The notes: generated from the sequence alone by a model not told the origin. Counted from the stretch's first letter, positions 50,545 to 60,063 are shown. The stretch: 64,000 bases of DNA from Lentzea fradiae (GCF_900100955.1 NZ_FNCC01000001.1:186001-250000); one strand, 5' to 3'. A program made the numbers and translations.

Positions 50545-51599
50545 CAACGGCAGAAGCCGCGCAGGTCGCGGTCAAGGAGAAGCGGCGACGCCCCGTCCTG
50601 CGCTACGTGCTCAAGCGCGTCGCCATCGTGCCGATCTCCCTGTTCATCCTCGGCAGCGTGTCGTTCTTCCTGGTGTTCCTCATCCCGGGAGACCCCGCGA
50701 TCACGATCCTCGGCGACTTCGCCACCAAGGAGCAGATCGCGCACGTCAACAGCCAGCTGGGGCTCGACAAGCCGTTGATGGAGCGGTACTTCTCGTTCTG
50801 GGCCAACCTGCTGCAGGGTGACCTCGGCACGTCGTTCTTCACCAACGAGCCGATCCTGCACGAGCTCGGGAAGTTCCTCCCCAACACGATCGAGCTGGTG
50901 TTCTTCGCGCTGATCTTCGCGATCACGCTCGGCATGACGATCGGCGTCATCGGCGCCTACTTCGCGCGCCGCATGCCCGACCGCCTGATGAGCGGCATCA
51001 CCTCGGTGCTGCAGTCCGTGCCGGACTTCTTCCTCGCCCTGGTCGGCATCTACGTCTTCTTCTTCCTGCTCGGCTGGGCGCCCGCGCCCATCGGCCGGCT
51101 GCCGATCACGTCGGGCTCCGCGGACGGCACGCCGTTCCTGATCTTCAACAGCCTGTTCACCGGCAACTGGGACAGGCTCGGCGAGGCCGTGAGCCACGCG
51201 GCGCTCCCGGTGATGTCGCTGGGTCTCGTCTACGCCTCGTACTTCGCGAAGACGGCCCGCGGCAGCATGGGCACCGCGCTCACCACGCCGCAGGTCGAGT
51301 TCGCCCGTGCCTGCGGTCTGCGGGAACGCACCGTCGTCTACTACGCGTTCGCCGCGTCCCGCACCACGGTCATCACCTACATCGCGATCCTCTTCGGCTC
51401 GCTGCTCGGTGGCGCCGCGATCGTCGAGCGCGTCTTCAACTGGCGCGGCATGGGCCAGTGGGCGCTGGACGGCGTGCTGAAGGTCGACGTGCCCATCATC
51501 CAGGGCTTCGTGGTCACGGCCGGTCTTCTCACGCTGACCCTGTTCCTGCTGTTGGACCTCGTGGTCCTCTTCCTTGACCCGAGGGTGAGCTATGAGTGA
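50541..51599 (+). CDS. ABC transporter permease 1 (DppB-like)
   Basis: This 352-residue protein has six predicted membrane helices: an early one (IVPISLFILGSVSFFLVFLI), the GDPA loop, then the binding-protein-dependent permease core. The ATPase-docking EAA-type loop is EFARACGLRERTVVYYAFAA. It forms the inner-membrane channel with the next permease. GTG 50541 overlaps the SDR stop (GTGA), and its end overlaps the next gene by 8 bp. Confidence 0.93.
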   Translation: MTTAEAAQVAVKEKRRRPVLRYVLKRVAIVPISLFILGSVSFFLVFLIPGDPAITILGDFATKEQIAHVNSQLGLDKPLMERYFSFWANLLQGDLGTSFFTNEPILHELGKFLPNTIELVFFALIFAITLGMTIGVIGAYFARRMPDRLMSGITSVLQSVPDFFLALVGIYVFFFLLGWAPAPIGRLPITSGSADGTPFLIFNSLFTGNWDRLGEAVSHAALPVMSLGLVYASYFAKTARGSMGTALTTPQVEFARACGLRERTVVYYAFAASRTTVITYIAILFGSLLGGAAIVERVFNWRGMGQWALDGVLKVDVPIIQGFVVTAGLLTLTLFLLLDLVVLFLDPRVSYE

Positions 51600-52452
51600 C
51601 ACGACCTTCGCGCAGCCGTCCGCGCTGTCCCAGGTGTTCACCAAGACCGTGAACTACGTCCGGGCCAGCCCCGGCATCGTGGTCGGCGGCGGCATGCTGG
51701 CACTGATGCTGCTGGCGTCGTTCCTGGCGCCGCTGCCGTACGACCCGATGACCCCCGACCCCACCGCCGTGCTCAAGGCTCCGTCCGGGGAGTACATCTT
51801 CGGCACGGACGCCAACGGGTTCGACGTCTTCTCCCGCGTGATCGCGGCCGGCCGCAGCGACCTGCCGCTCGCGCTGATGGGAACGCTCGCCTCGCTCGTG
51901 ATCGGTCTGCTGATCGGTCTTCCGCTGAGCGTGAAGAGCAAGTGGAGCGAGGGCTTCATGCGCGCCCTCGACGCCTTCCAGTCGTTCCCGCTGATCGTGC
52001 TGTCGGTGACGATCGTGTCGCTGACCGGCAACGACATCCAGAACATCCTGTACGCCATCGTCATCATCAACGGTCCCCGGTTCATCCGGCTGATCCGCGG
52101 TGAGGCGCTGTCGATCCGCGACGGCCGGTTCATCGAGGCCGCCATCGCGACAGGTGCACGGCCGAGGCGCGTGGTGTTCCGCCACATCATGCCGAACGTC
52201 GTGGACGTCTGCCTGGTCCAGTGCTCGCTCACCACGGCCAACGCCGTGATCGTGATCGCGGCGCTGAACTTCCTCGGCATCGGCGTCTCGCCGCCCACCC
52301 CGACGTGGGGCTCGATGGTGCAGGTGGGCGCCCAGGCGATCTCCACTGGTCAGTGGTGGATCGCGATCTGGCCCGGTGTGGCGATCTTCATCGCCATCGC
52401 CAGCCTCAACATGCTGGCCAACGGCATCCAGCGACAGGTGGAGGGAAGCTGA
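51592..52452 (+). CDS. ABC transporter permease 2 (DppC-like)
   Basis: This 286-residue protein has an N-terminal helix (GIVVGGGMLALMLLASFLAP), the loop FGTDANGFDVFSRVIAAGRS typical of DppC/OppC, and a docking loop FIEAAIATGARPRRVVFRHI. It pairs with permease 1. The ATG lies inside the 3' end of permease 1, and its stop overlaps the ATPase start (TGATG), so synthesis is coupled. Confidence 0.93.
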   Translation: MSDTTFAQPSALSQVFTKTVNYVRASPGIVVGGGMLALMLLASFLAPLPYDPMTPDPTAVLKAPSGEYIFGTDANGFDVFSRVIAAGRSDLPLALMGTLASLVIGLLIGLPLSVKSKWSEGFMRALDAFQSFPLIVLSVTIVSLTGNDIQNILYAIVIINGPRFIRLIRGEALSIRDGRFIEAAIATGARPRRVVFRHIMPNVVDVCLVQCSLTTANAVIVIAALNFLGIGVSPPTPTWGSMVQVGAQAISTGQWWIAIWPGVAIFIAIASLNMLANGIQRQVEGS

Positions 52453-53270
52453 TGCTCCGCGTGACAGGACTCACCTCCCAGTTCCGCGGCCGCGCGGGCG
52501 TGGTCAGGGCGATCGACGACGTGACGTTCGAGGTGCCCGCGGGAGAGGCCGTCGGCATCGTCGGCGAGACCGGTTCCGGCAAGTCCGTGACCATCCGGTC
52601 GGTCCTCGGGCTGCTGCCCTCCTACGGCAAGGTCGTGGGCGGCAGCGCCGAGTTCGAGGGCACCGACCTGGTCAAGCTGCACCGCAACCGCTTGCGGGAG
52701 ATCAGGGGAGCGCGCATCGGCTTCGTCGCGCAGAACCCGTTCGGCTCGCTGAACCCGGTGCTGTCCATCGAGAAGCAGTTCCGCAACGTCATGCGGGCGC
52801 ACCGCAAGATCAGCCGCACCGACCTGCGCGACCTCGCGATCGAGCGGCTGGAGTCGGTGCAGGTGCGGGGACCGGAGCGGGTGCTGCGCGGCTTCGCGCA
52901 CGAGCTGTCCGGCGGCATGGCGCAGCGCGTCGTCATCGCGCTCGCGATGCTGCACGACCCGTCGCTGGTGATCGCGGACGAGCCCACCACGGCGCTCGAC
53001 GTGACCGTGCAGCGGCAGATCCTGGACCTGATCGACACGCAGGTGAAGCAGGGCGGGCGGTCGTTGCTGCTCGTCACGCACGACCTCGGTGTCGTCGCCC
53101 AGTACTGCCACCGGGTGGTGGTCATGAAGTCCGGCAAGGTCGTCGAGACCGGGCTCGTCGCCGACGTGTTCACCAACCCCTCGCACGACTACACCAGGCA
53201 GCTGCTCGCCGCGGTGCCGCCCGCCCCGTGGGCGCAGGCCGTGCCGAGCCTGTCCGGCCAGGAGGTGTGA
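52452..53270 (+). CDS. ABC transporter ATPase 1 (DppD-like)
   Basis: This 272-residue ATP-binding protein has Walker A GETGSGKS, a Q-loop, signature HELSGGMAQR, Walker B LVIADEPTTALD and H-loop THDLG. It lacks the long Cys-rich DppD/OppD C-terminal extension, ending soon after YTRQLLAAVPPAPW. It powers import with ATPase 2. ATG overlaps the permease stop. Confidence 0.93.
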   Translation: MLRVTGLTSQFRGRAGVVRAIDDVTFEVPAGEAVGIVGETGSGKSVTIRSVLGLLPSYGKVVGGSAEFEGTDLVKLHRNRLREIRGARIGFVAQNPFGSLNPVLSIEKQFRNVMRAHRKISRTDLRDLAIERLESVQVRGPERVLRGFAHELSGGMAQRVVIALAMLHDPSLVIADEPTTALDVTVQRQILDLIDTQVKQGGRSLLLVTHDLGVVAQYCHRVVVMKSGKVVETGLVADVFTNPSHDYTRQLLAAVPPAPWAQAVPSLSGQEV

Positions 53271-53277
53271 ACCGCCC

Positions 53278-54255
53278 ATGAGCATCATGGAACTGCACGA
53301 CGTGAACCAGGTGTTCCGGCGTGGTGGCAAGGAGGTCTACGCCGTCAACGGGGTGTCGTTGTCGGTGGAGAAGGGCGAGACCGTCGCGGTCATCGGCGAG
53401 AGCGGGTCGGGCAAGTCGACGCTCGGCCGCATCGCGCTCGGCCTCATCACCCCCACCTCCGGCGAGGTCGTCTTCGACGGCACGAACCTGGGAGCGTTGT
53501 CCAAGAAGGACATGCGGGCCATGCGGTCGCGGCTGCAGGTCGTGTTCCAGGAGCCGTACGAGTCGCTGAACCCGCGCATCAAGGTCGGCAACATCATCGC
53601 CGAGCCGCTGCTCATCCACCGCCCCGAGCTCTCCCGCGCCCAGCGGATGGAGAAGGTGGTGGAGATCCTGGAGCGCGTCGGCCTCACCGCCGAGCACGCG
53701 GACCGGTTGCCCCGCAACCTCTCCGGTGGCCAGCAGCAGCGCATCGGCATCGCGCGGGCGATCATCACCGAGCCCGAGCTGGTGGTGCTCGACGAGCCGA
53801 CGTCGTCGCTGGACGTGTCGGTGCGGGCCCGCGTGCTCGATCTGCTGCGGGACCTCCAGCGGGAGCGGGACATCTCGTACGTCTTCATCTCCCACGACCT
53901 GGCGACCGTCGGGCTGATCAGCGACCGCGTCGCCGTGATGTACCTCGGCAAGGTCGTGGAGCAGGGCCCGACGCAGGAGGTGCTGACCAACCCGCGGCAC
54001 CCGTACACCAAGGCGCTGCTGTCGGCGACGCTCAGCACGGTCGTCGGGCAGAAGCGGGAGCACGTGCCGCTGCGCGGCGAGATCCCGAACCCGTCGAAGG
54101 CGCCCACCAAGTGCGTCCTCAGTGGACGGTGCCCGATCGAGGTCCCCGAGTGCTCGTCCTGGCCGGTGAGCCTGCTGCCGGTGGACGAGCGCCACGACGT
54201 GGCGTGCCTGCTGACGGAGGCCAGGGAGCCGGCGGAGCTGGGCGGGCCGTTGTGA
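53278..54255 (+). CDS. ABC transporter ATPase 2 (DppF-like)
   Basis: This 325-residue ATP-binding protein has Walker A GESGSGKS, signature RNLSGGQQQR, Walker B LVVLDEPTSSLD and H-loop SHDLAT. The C-terminal oligopeptide-transporter extension has Cys-rich SGRCPIEVPEC. It completes the importer. It begins 7 bp after ATPase 1, and its stop overlaps the GTG of the next gene. Confidence 0.93.
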   Translation: MSIMELHDVNQVFRRGGKEVYAVNGVSLSVEKGETVAVIGESGSGKSTLGRIALGLITPTSGEVVFDGTNLGALSKKDMRAMRSRLQVVFQEPYESLNPRIKVGNIIAEPLLIHRPELSRAQRMEKVVEILERVGLTAEHADRLPRNLSGGQQQRIGIARAIITEPELVVLDEPTSSLDVSVRARVLDLLRDLQRERDISYVFISHDLATVGLISDRVAVMYLGKVVEQGPTQEVLTNPRHPYTKALLSATLSTVVGQKREHVPLRGEIPNPSKAPTKCVLSGRCPIEVPECSSWPVSLLPVDERHDVACLLTEAREPAELGGPL

Positions 54256-55073
54256 GTGGTGGGTACGTCCGCACGTCCTGGGGATCGGTCCACGTCCTCA
54301 CCTCGCGCAGGGCACCACTGGCCACCCAGCTCGCGACGGGGCTGCCCGCACTGGTGATGCTGCACCAGAGCCCGTTGTCGGCCCGCCGGTACCGCGAGGT
54401 CCTCGACGGCCTCTCCGAGTTCTGCGTGCCCATCGCGGTGGACACGCCGGGCTACGGCGAGTCCGACGCCCCGCCGCAGGGCTGGACGATCGACGACTAC
54501 GCCGACGTGGCGTGGGCCGTCGCCGACGCCATCGGGGCCCGCAAGCCGTGGCTGTTCGGCCGCGCGACGGGTGCGGCGTTCGCGCTGCACGCGGCGGCAC
54601 GGCGGCCCGGTGTCGCGGAAGGCGTGATCCTGCACGGGGTTCCCGTCTACACGGAGGCCGAACGCGCCGACCGGCTGGCGTCGTTCGCCCCGCCGTGGAA
54701 GGCGGTGCCGGACGGGTCCCACCTGAGCTGGATCTGGGACCGCGTGCGGGGCGAGTACCCGTGGGCACCGCCGGAGCTCGTCACCGAGCTGGTGCGCGAC
54801 TACCTGCACGCGGGACCGGACTTCGCCTCCTCGTACCGCGCGATCTGGCGGCACGACCTGCGCGACTCGGTGCAGGCCGCGGGAGAGGTCGCGCTGCTGC
54901 TCGCGGGCAGCGAGGACCGGATCAGGCACATGCATCCGCGAGCAGTCGAGCTGATCAGGCACCGCAGGGCGCTCGAAGTGCCCGGTGCCACCGACTTCCT
55001 CGCCGAACAGGACCCGGACACGTTCTGCCGGGTCCTGCGCGAGGTCATCGAACCGAGGGGAGCCATGCCATGA
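54252..55073 (+). CDS. alpha/beta-hydrolase fold protein lacking nucleophile and catalytic His
   Basis: This 273-residue protein has the alpha/beta-hydrolase outline (VMLHQSPLSARRY, DTPGYGESD, elbow at WLFGRATGAAFAL, acid LLLAGSEDRI, end PGATDFLAEQDP). The elbow is G-R-A105-T-G where GxSxG is expected, and the usual GHF histidine is replaced by T247-D248-F. Two of three catalytic residues are gone, while D222 remains. It may be a binding or scaffold protein, or use different chemistry. It sits between the transporter and the CoA transferase, with 4-bp overlaps both sides, so it is under the same expression control. Confidence 0.8.
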   Translation: MSGGYVRTSWGSVHVLTSRRAPLATQLATGLPALVMLHQSPLSARRYREVLDGLSEFCVPIAVDTPGYGESDAPPQGWTIDDYADVAWAVADAIGARKPWLFGRATGAAFALHAAARRPGVAEGVILHGVPVYTEAERADRLASFAPPWKAVPDGSHLSWIWDRVRGEYPWAPPELVTELVRDYLHAGPDFASSYRAIWRHDLRDSVQAAGEVALLLAGSEDRIRHMHPRAVELIRHRRALEVPGATDFLAEQDPDTFCRVLREVIEPRGAMP

Positions 55074-56290
55074 GCGAGACGTCATCCGCTCTCAGCGATG
55101 GCCCGCTGACCGGGGTGAGGGTCGTGGACGCCTCCACGATCCTGGCCGGTCCGCTGTGTTGTCAGGTGCTGGGGGACTACGGCGCCGAGGTGGTCAAGAT
55201 CGAGCACCCGCGCCGCGGCGACGGGATGCGCGGCCACGGCCCGTCCAAGGACGGGGAGCCGTTGTGGTGGAAGGAGATCTCCCGCAACAAGCGGCTCGTC
55301 GCCGCCGACCTCTCGCAGGCCGAGGGCGCGGAGCTGCTGCTGCGGCTGGCCGAGACCGCCGACGTGCTGGTGGAGAACTTCCGGCCGGGCACGATGGAAC
55401 GCTGGGGCCTCGGGCCCGAAGACCTGTGGAAGCGCAACCCCGGCCTGATCGTGGTGCGCGTCACCGGGTTCGGGCAGACCGGGCCGTACGCCTCGCGCGC
55501 CGGCTTCGGCACGCTCGCCGAGGCGATGAGCGGCTTCGCCCACCTCACCGGTGAGCCGTCCGGGCCGCCCACGCTGCCCGCGTTCGGCCTCGCCGACTCG
55601 ATGTGCGGCATCGCCGCCGTCGGCGCGACCATGATGGCGCTGTGGGAGCGGGACACGAAGACCCCCGGCGTCGGCCAGGTCGTCGACATGAACCTGCTGA
55701 CGCCGCTCATGACGGCCGTCGGACCGGGACCCACGGTGTACGACCAGCTCGGCGTCGTCGGCCAGCGGCACGGCAACCGCTCGGTGAACAACGCGCCGCG
55801 CAACACCTACCGCACCAGTGACGGCTCCTGGGTGGCGATCTCGACCAGCGCGCAGAGCATCGCCGAACGAGTGATGCGGCTCGTCGGCCACCCCGAGGTG
55901 ATCGACGAACCGTGGTTCGCGACCGGTGGTGAGCGCGCGAAGCACGCGGACCTGCTCGACGACTACGTGGGCTCGTGGATCGGGCAGCGCACCCGTGCCG
56001 AGGTGATCGAGGAGTTCACCGCGGCGGGCGCGGCCATCGCGCCGATCTACGACGCCGCGGACATCGTCGCCGACGAGCACGTCCAGGCGACGCAGATGTT
56101 GCGCAAGGTCGCCGACGAGAAGCTCGGCGACGTGCTGATGCACAACGTGATGTGGGGAATGTCCAGGACTCCTGGACGGATCAGGCGAACGGGCGGCGAC
56201 CTCGGTGCGGACACCGACCCCGTGCTCAAGGAGCTCGGGTACGAGGCGGCGGAGATCGAACGGATGCGCGAGCGGGGTGTGATCGCATGA
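55070..56290 (+). CDS. CaiB/BaiF family III CoA transferase
   Basis: This 406-residue protein has family features VVDASTILAGPLCCQVLGD near the start, VKIEHPRRGD, ENFRPGTMERWGLG, the catalytic Asp176 in FGLADSMCG, and a C-terminal cap. Such enzymes move CoA between carboxylic acids (formyl-, succinyl-, itaconate-type). It would activate the acid intermediate for the CitE-like lyase in the divergent operon. ATG 55070 overlaps the hydrolase stop (ATGA). Confidence 0.92.
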   Translation: MSETSSALSDGPLTGVRVVDASTILAGPLCCQVLGDYGAEVVKIEHPRRGDGMRGHGPSKDGEPLWWKEISRNKRLVAADLSQAEGAELLLRLAETADVLVENFRPGTMERWGLGPEDLWKRNPGLIVVRVTGFGQTGPYASRAGFGTLAEAMSGFAHLTGEPSGPPTLPAFGLADSMCGIAAVGATMMALWERDTKTPGVGQVVDMNLLTPLMTAVGPGPTVYDQLGVVGQRHGNRSVNNAPRNTYRTSDGSWVAISTSAQSIAERVMRLVGHPEVIDEPWFATGGERAKHADLLDDYVGSWIGQRTRAEVIEEFTAAGAAIAPIYDAADIVADEHVQATQMLRKVADEKLGDVLMHNVMWGMSRTPGRIRRTGGDLGADTDPVLKELGYEAAEIERMRERGVIA

Positions 56291-57141
56291 CTGTCAACGA
56301 GGCGACCAGGGTGAGCACGGCGACGTGGCTCGACTCGGCGCTGGGTTCGGGGGTCAGGGTCTTCGACCTCGGCCGGCCGTTGTACCGCGGCATGCCGCAG
56401 TCGCCGAACCACCCTCCCTACTGGCACACGCTTCCGCGCAGACACGGCGACATGGTGAGAGCCGACGGCGGTTCCGCCGCGGCCGACCACATCTCCCTGG
56501 GGACGCACGTCGGCACGCACATCGACGCGTTCTCCCACGTGTCGCACAACGGACTGATGCTCGGCGGCGTCTCGGCTGCCGACGCGCAGCGCGGCGGCAC
56601 GATGAGCTCGCTCGGCGCGGAGACCATCAAGCCGATGTTCCACCGCGGCGTCCTGCTGGACGTGCCGCGCGCTCTCGGGCTGGAGGAGTGCGAGCCCGGC
56701 TACGAGATCACGCCGGACGACCTGTCCCGCACCGCGGAGTCGCAGGGCGTCGAGGTGCGCCAGGGCGACGTGGTGCTGATCCGCAGCGGCTGGGGAAAGA
56801 ACTTCGACAAGGGCAACGAGGTCTACACGGGCCACGACAGCGGTGTTCCCGGTGTCGGCGAGGCCGGTGCCTACTGGCTGGCCGGGCACGGCGTGCACGC
56901 GGCGGGCGCGGACACCATCGCGTTCGAACGCCTCGCCCCCGGCGCGGGCCACAGCCTGCTGCCCGCGCACCGCGTGCTGCTGGTGGAGACCGGCATCCAC
57001 ATCATCGAGACGATGGACCTGGAGGAGCTGGCCTCCGCCGGGGCGCACCAGTTCCTGTTCGTCCTGTCGCCGCTGAAGCTCGTCGGCGCCACGGGTTCGC
57101 CCGTCCGCCCGCTCGCGGTGGTGCCGGAGGTGACCCCGTGA
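56287..57141 (+). CDS. cyclase-family metal hydrolase (kynurenine-formamidase-like)
   Basis: This 284-residue PF04199-type protein has the metal motif H74-x3-H78-x-D80 in LGTHVGTHIDAFSH and a C-terminal LLPAHRVLLVETGIHIIE with the family's ETG. Relatives hydrolyse formamides, isatin (isatin hydrolase) or cyclic esters/amides with Mn/Zn. In this island it could hydrolyse an amide or open a lactam. ATG overlaps the CoA transferase stop. Confidence 0.88.
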   Translation: MTVNEATRVSTATWLDSALGSGVRVFDLGRPLYRGMPQSPNHPPYWHTLPRRHGDMVRADGGSAAADHISLGTHVGTHIDAFSHVSHNGLMLGGVSAADAQRGGTMSSLGAETIKPMFHRGVLLDVPRALGLEECEPGYEITPDDLSRTAESQGVEVRQGDVVLIRSGWGKNFDKGNEVYTGHDSGVPGVGEAGAYWLAGHGVHAAGADTIAFERLAPGAGHSLLPAHRVLLVETGIHIIETMDLEELASAGAHQFLFVLSPLKLVGATGSPVRPLAVVPEVTP

Positions 57142-58574
57142 CCGAACTGACGCTGAGCCAGACCGTCGCCCGGTTCGCGGTCAAGACCGCGGCGGGGGAG
57201 CTGCCCGAGGACGTGCGCGCCAGCGTGCGGCACCGCGTCCTCGACGTGCTGGGACTGTGCCTCGGTGGCCGCGCCCTCGACACCAGCACCGCCGCGCTCG
57301 CCTTCGTGGCCGAGCAGGGCAGTGCGGGACGGGCGCACGTCATCGGTGACACCACACCGGTTCCGGCCGCGCAGGCCGCTTTCGCGAACGGCGTGCTGGC
57401 GCACTCGCTCGACTACGACGACACGCACCTGCCGTCCGTGCTGCACCCCAGCGCGAGCATCGTCCCGGCCGCGCTCGCCGCCGCGCAGGACAACGGCGCG
57501 AGCGGAGACCTGCTGCTCGCGGCGATCGCCGCCGGGCTGGAGGTCTGCGTCCGCGTCGGCATGGCGGGCTACGACCCCGAGAGCGGCAACTCCGTGTTCT
57601 TCGAGCACGGCCAGCACGCCACGTCGATCTGCGGCGCGGTCGGCAGCGCCGTCGCGGCGGCGTTGCTGGGTGGCGCGGACGAGCAGGAGGTGGCGCACGC
57701 GATCGGCATCGTGGCGTCGCTGTCGTCCGGCATCATCGAGGCCAACCGCACCGGCGGCACCGTCAAGCGCCTGCACTGCGGCTGGGCCGCGCAGGCCGGT
57801 GTGTCCGCCGCCCGGCTGGTGCGCCACGGCTTCACCGGCCCGCCGACGGTGTTCGAGGGCAGGTTCGGCTTCTTCCAGGCGTTCCTGCACGGCGAGTACC
57901 GGCCGGAGGCCATCACGGACGGGCTGGGCACCGACTGGGAGGTGCCGCGCATCTTCTTCAAGCCCTACCCGGCCAACCACTTCACGCACACCATCGTCGA
58001 CGCGGCGGCCGAGCTGCGCCGGCAGGGCCTCGCGCCGCAGGACGTGGCGTCGCTGGAGATCGGCGTGCCCGCGCCGGTCGTGCGGACCGTGGGTGACCCG
58101 ATCGAGAAGAAGCGGACGCCCAGCACCCCGTACGAGGCCCAGTTCAGCGGCCCGTACGCCGCGGTGGTCGGGCTGTTCGGGGGCGGCGGCCTGGGCGCGG
58201 CGCTCGGCGACTACGCGCCGGAGCACCTCACCGACCCCGCCCGCCAGGAGCTGATGCGCCGCACCACCGTCGTCGCCGACGACGAGTGCACGGCGATCTT
58301 CCCCCACCAGTTCCCCGCCGTGGTCAGGGCGACGTCCGCGGACGGTCGCCAGTGGACCGCCAAGGCGCTGGTCAACCGCGGCGGCGTCGACAACCCGCTG
58401 ACCGACGACGAGATCGCCCGCAAGTTCACCGACCTCGCGGGGCCGGTCCTGGGCGAGGCCGCCGCACGGGACGTGGTCGAGGCGGTCGCGGGCCTCGGCA
58501 CCACGACCGAGGTCGACGACCTGCTGCGACTGACCGCGCCCCGCACGAACGAGAGCACCGAGGAGACGAGATGA
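57138..58574 (+). CDS. MmgE/PrpD family protein
   Basis: This 478-residue protein shows the family pattern VRHRVLDVLGLCLGG, ANGVLAHSLDYDDTH (helical domain), EANRTGGTVKRLHCGWAAQAG and FKPYPANHFTHTIVDAA. Known members are 2-methylcitrate dehydratase and cis-aconitate decarboxylase; many are of unknown activity. Here it likely performs (de)hydration or decarboxylation of a polycarboxylate. GTG 57138 overlaps the cyclase stop. Confidence 0.9.
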   Translation: MTELTLSQTVARFAVKTAAGELPEDVRASVRHRVLDVLGLCLGGRALDTSTAALAFVAEQGSAGRAHVIGDTTPVPAAQAAFANGVLAHSLDYDDTHLPSVLHPSASIVPAALAAAQDNGASGDLLLAAIAAGLEVCVRVGMAGYDPESGNSVFFEHGQHATSICGAVGSAVAAALLGGADEQEVAHAIGIVASLSSGIIEANRTGGTVKRLHCGWAAQAGVSAARLVRHGFTGPPTVFEGRFGFFQAFLHGEYRPEAITDGLGTDWEVPRIFFKPYPANHFTHTIVDAAAELRRQGLAPQDVASLEIGVPAPVVRTVGDPIEKKRTPSTPYEAQFSGPYAAVVGLFGGGGLGAALGDYAPEHLTDPARQELMRRTTVVADDECTAIFPHQFPAVVRATSADGRQWTAKALVNRGGVDNPLTDDEIARKFTDLAGPVLGEAAARDVVEAVAGLGTTTEVDDLLRLTAPRTNESTEETR

Positions 58575-60049
58575 CCGGCTACGACCTGGTTCTGCACAAC
58601 ATCGACCTGGTGCTGCCCGGCACCGACGACCCGGTCCGCACCGCGATCGCCGTGAAGGACGGCAAGGTCGCGGCGATCGGGCCGGAGCTCGCGACCGCCG
58701 AGGCCACCGAGGTGGTCGACGGTGGCGGCAAGCTCGCGTTCCCCGGTGTCGTGGACGCCCACCAGCACTGGGGCATCTACCACGAGCTCGGCGTCGACGC
58801 GGAGTCCGAGAGCCGCGCCTGCGCCCAGGGCGGCGTCACGACGGCGCTCAACTACATGCGCACCGGCCAGTACTACCTCAACCGGGGTGGGCGCTACGAC
58901 TCGTTCTTCCCGGAGGTCCTGGAGACCGTCTCCGGCCGCGCGTGGGTCGACTACGGCTTCCACCTCGCGCCGATGATGAGCGAGCACATCGACGAGATCC
59001 CGGACCTGATCAGCAAGTTCGGCGTGCCGTCGTTCAAGGTGTTCATGTTCTACGGCTCGCACGGCCTGCACGGGAAGTCGAGCGACCAGAGCGACTTCCT
59101 GATGATCCCCGAGGGCGAGCGGTACGACTACGCGCACTTCGAGTTCGTCATGCGCGGCATCGAGGCGGCCCGCAAGAAGTTCCCGGAGCTCGCCTCGGAG
59201 ATCTCGCTGTCGCTGCACTGCGAGACGGCCGAGATCATGACGGCCTACACCGAGCGCGTCGAGAAGGAGGGCAAGCTCACCGGCCTGGAGGCGTACTCCG
59301 CCTCGCGTCCGCCGCACTCGGAGGGCCTCGCGATCACGATCGCGTCCTACCTGGCGCACGAGACCGGCCTGGCCAACATCAACCTGCTGCACCTGACCTC
59401 CCGCAAGGCGCTCGACGCCGCGATGAGGATGTCGGAGGCGTTCCCGCACATCGACTTCCGCCGCGAGGTCACGATCGGCCACCTGCTCGCGGACTACACG
59501 ACCGCGAGCGGCATCGGCGGCAAGGTCAACCCGCCGCTGCGCGAGCGCGCCGACGTGGACGCGCTGTGGGAGAGCGTCGCGGACGGCACCGTCGACTGGG
59601 TCGTGAGCGACCACGCGTGCTGCAAGGACGAGCGCAAGTTCGGCGAGGGCGACAAGCGCGACGACGTGTTCGCCGCCAAGTCCGGCTTCGGCGGCACCGA
59701 GTACCTGCTCGCCGGCCTGGTGAGCGAGGGCCGCCGCCGGGGCGTGCCGCTGGGCAGGCTCGCCGAGCTGGTGACGAACGCCCCCGCCCGCCGCTACGGC
59801 CTGCGCAACAAGGGCAACCTGGAGGTCGGCTTCGACGCCGACATCGCGCTGGTGGACCCGGACCACACCTGGGTGGTGCGCGCGGAGGACTCCGAGTCGA
59901 GCCAGGAGTACACGCCGTTCGAGGGACAGGAGCTGACCGTCAAGGTCACCGACACGTTCCTGCGCGGCACGCGCGTCCTGCAGGACGGCAAGATCGTGGG
60001 TGAGCCGGCGGGGCAGTACCAGTCCCGGCCGGTCGGCGTGACGGCCTGA
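58571..60049 (+). CDS. dihydropyrimidinase/hydantoinase-like amidohydrolase
   Basis: This 492-residue cyclic amidohydrolase has a complete binuclear centre: H64-x-H66 (DAHQHW), the carboxylated Lys156 (SFKVFMFY), H216 (LHCET), H274 (LHLTSR) and D347 (SDHACC). Members open cyclic amides, imides, hydantoins, dihydropyrimidines or allantoin. It is the last gene of the run (ATGA coupling), followed by a bidirectional terminator. It is the strongest clue that the imported compound contains a cyclic amide or imide. Confidence 0.9.
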   Translation: MTGYDLVLHNIDLVLPGTDDPVRTAIAVKDGKVAAIGPELATAEATEVVDGGGKLAFPGVVDAHQHWGIYHELGVDAESESRACAQGGVTTALNYMRTGQYYLNRGGRYDSFFPEVLETVSGRAWVDYGFHLAPMMSEHIDEIPDLISKFGVPSFKVFMFYGSHGLHGKSSDQSDFLMIPEGERYDYAHFEFVMRGIEAARKKFPELASEISLSLHCETAEIMTAYTERVEKEGKLTGLEAYSASRPPHSEGLAITIASYLAHETGLANINLLHLTSRKALDAAMRMSEAFPHIDFRREVTIGHLLADYTTASGIGGKVNPPLRERADVDALWESVADGTVDWVVSDHACCKDERKFGEGDKRDDVFAAKSGFGGTEYLLAGLVSEGRRRGVPLGRLAELVTNAPARRYGLRNKGNLEVGFDADIALVDPDHTWVVRAEDSESSQEYTPFEGQELTVKVTDTFLRGTRVLQDGKIVGEPAGQYQSRPVGVTA

Positions 60050-60063
60050 CCGGACGACAGACA

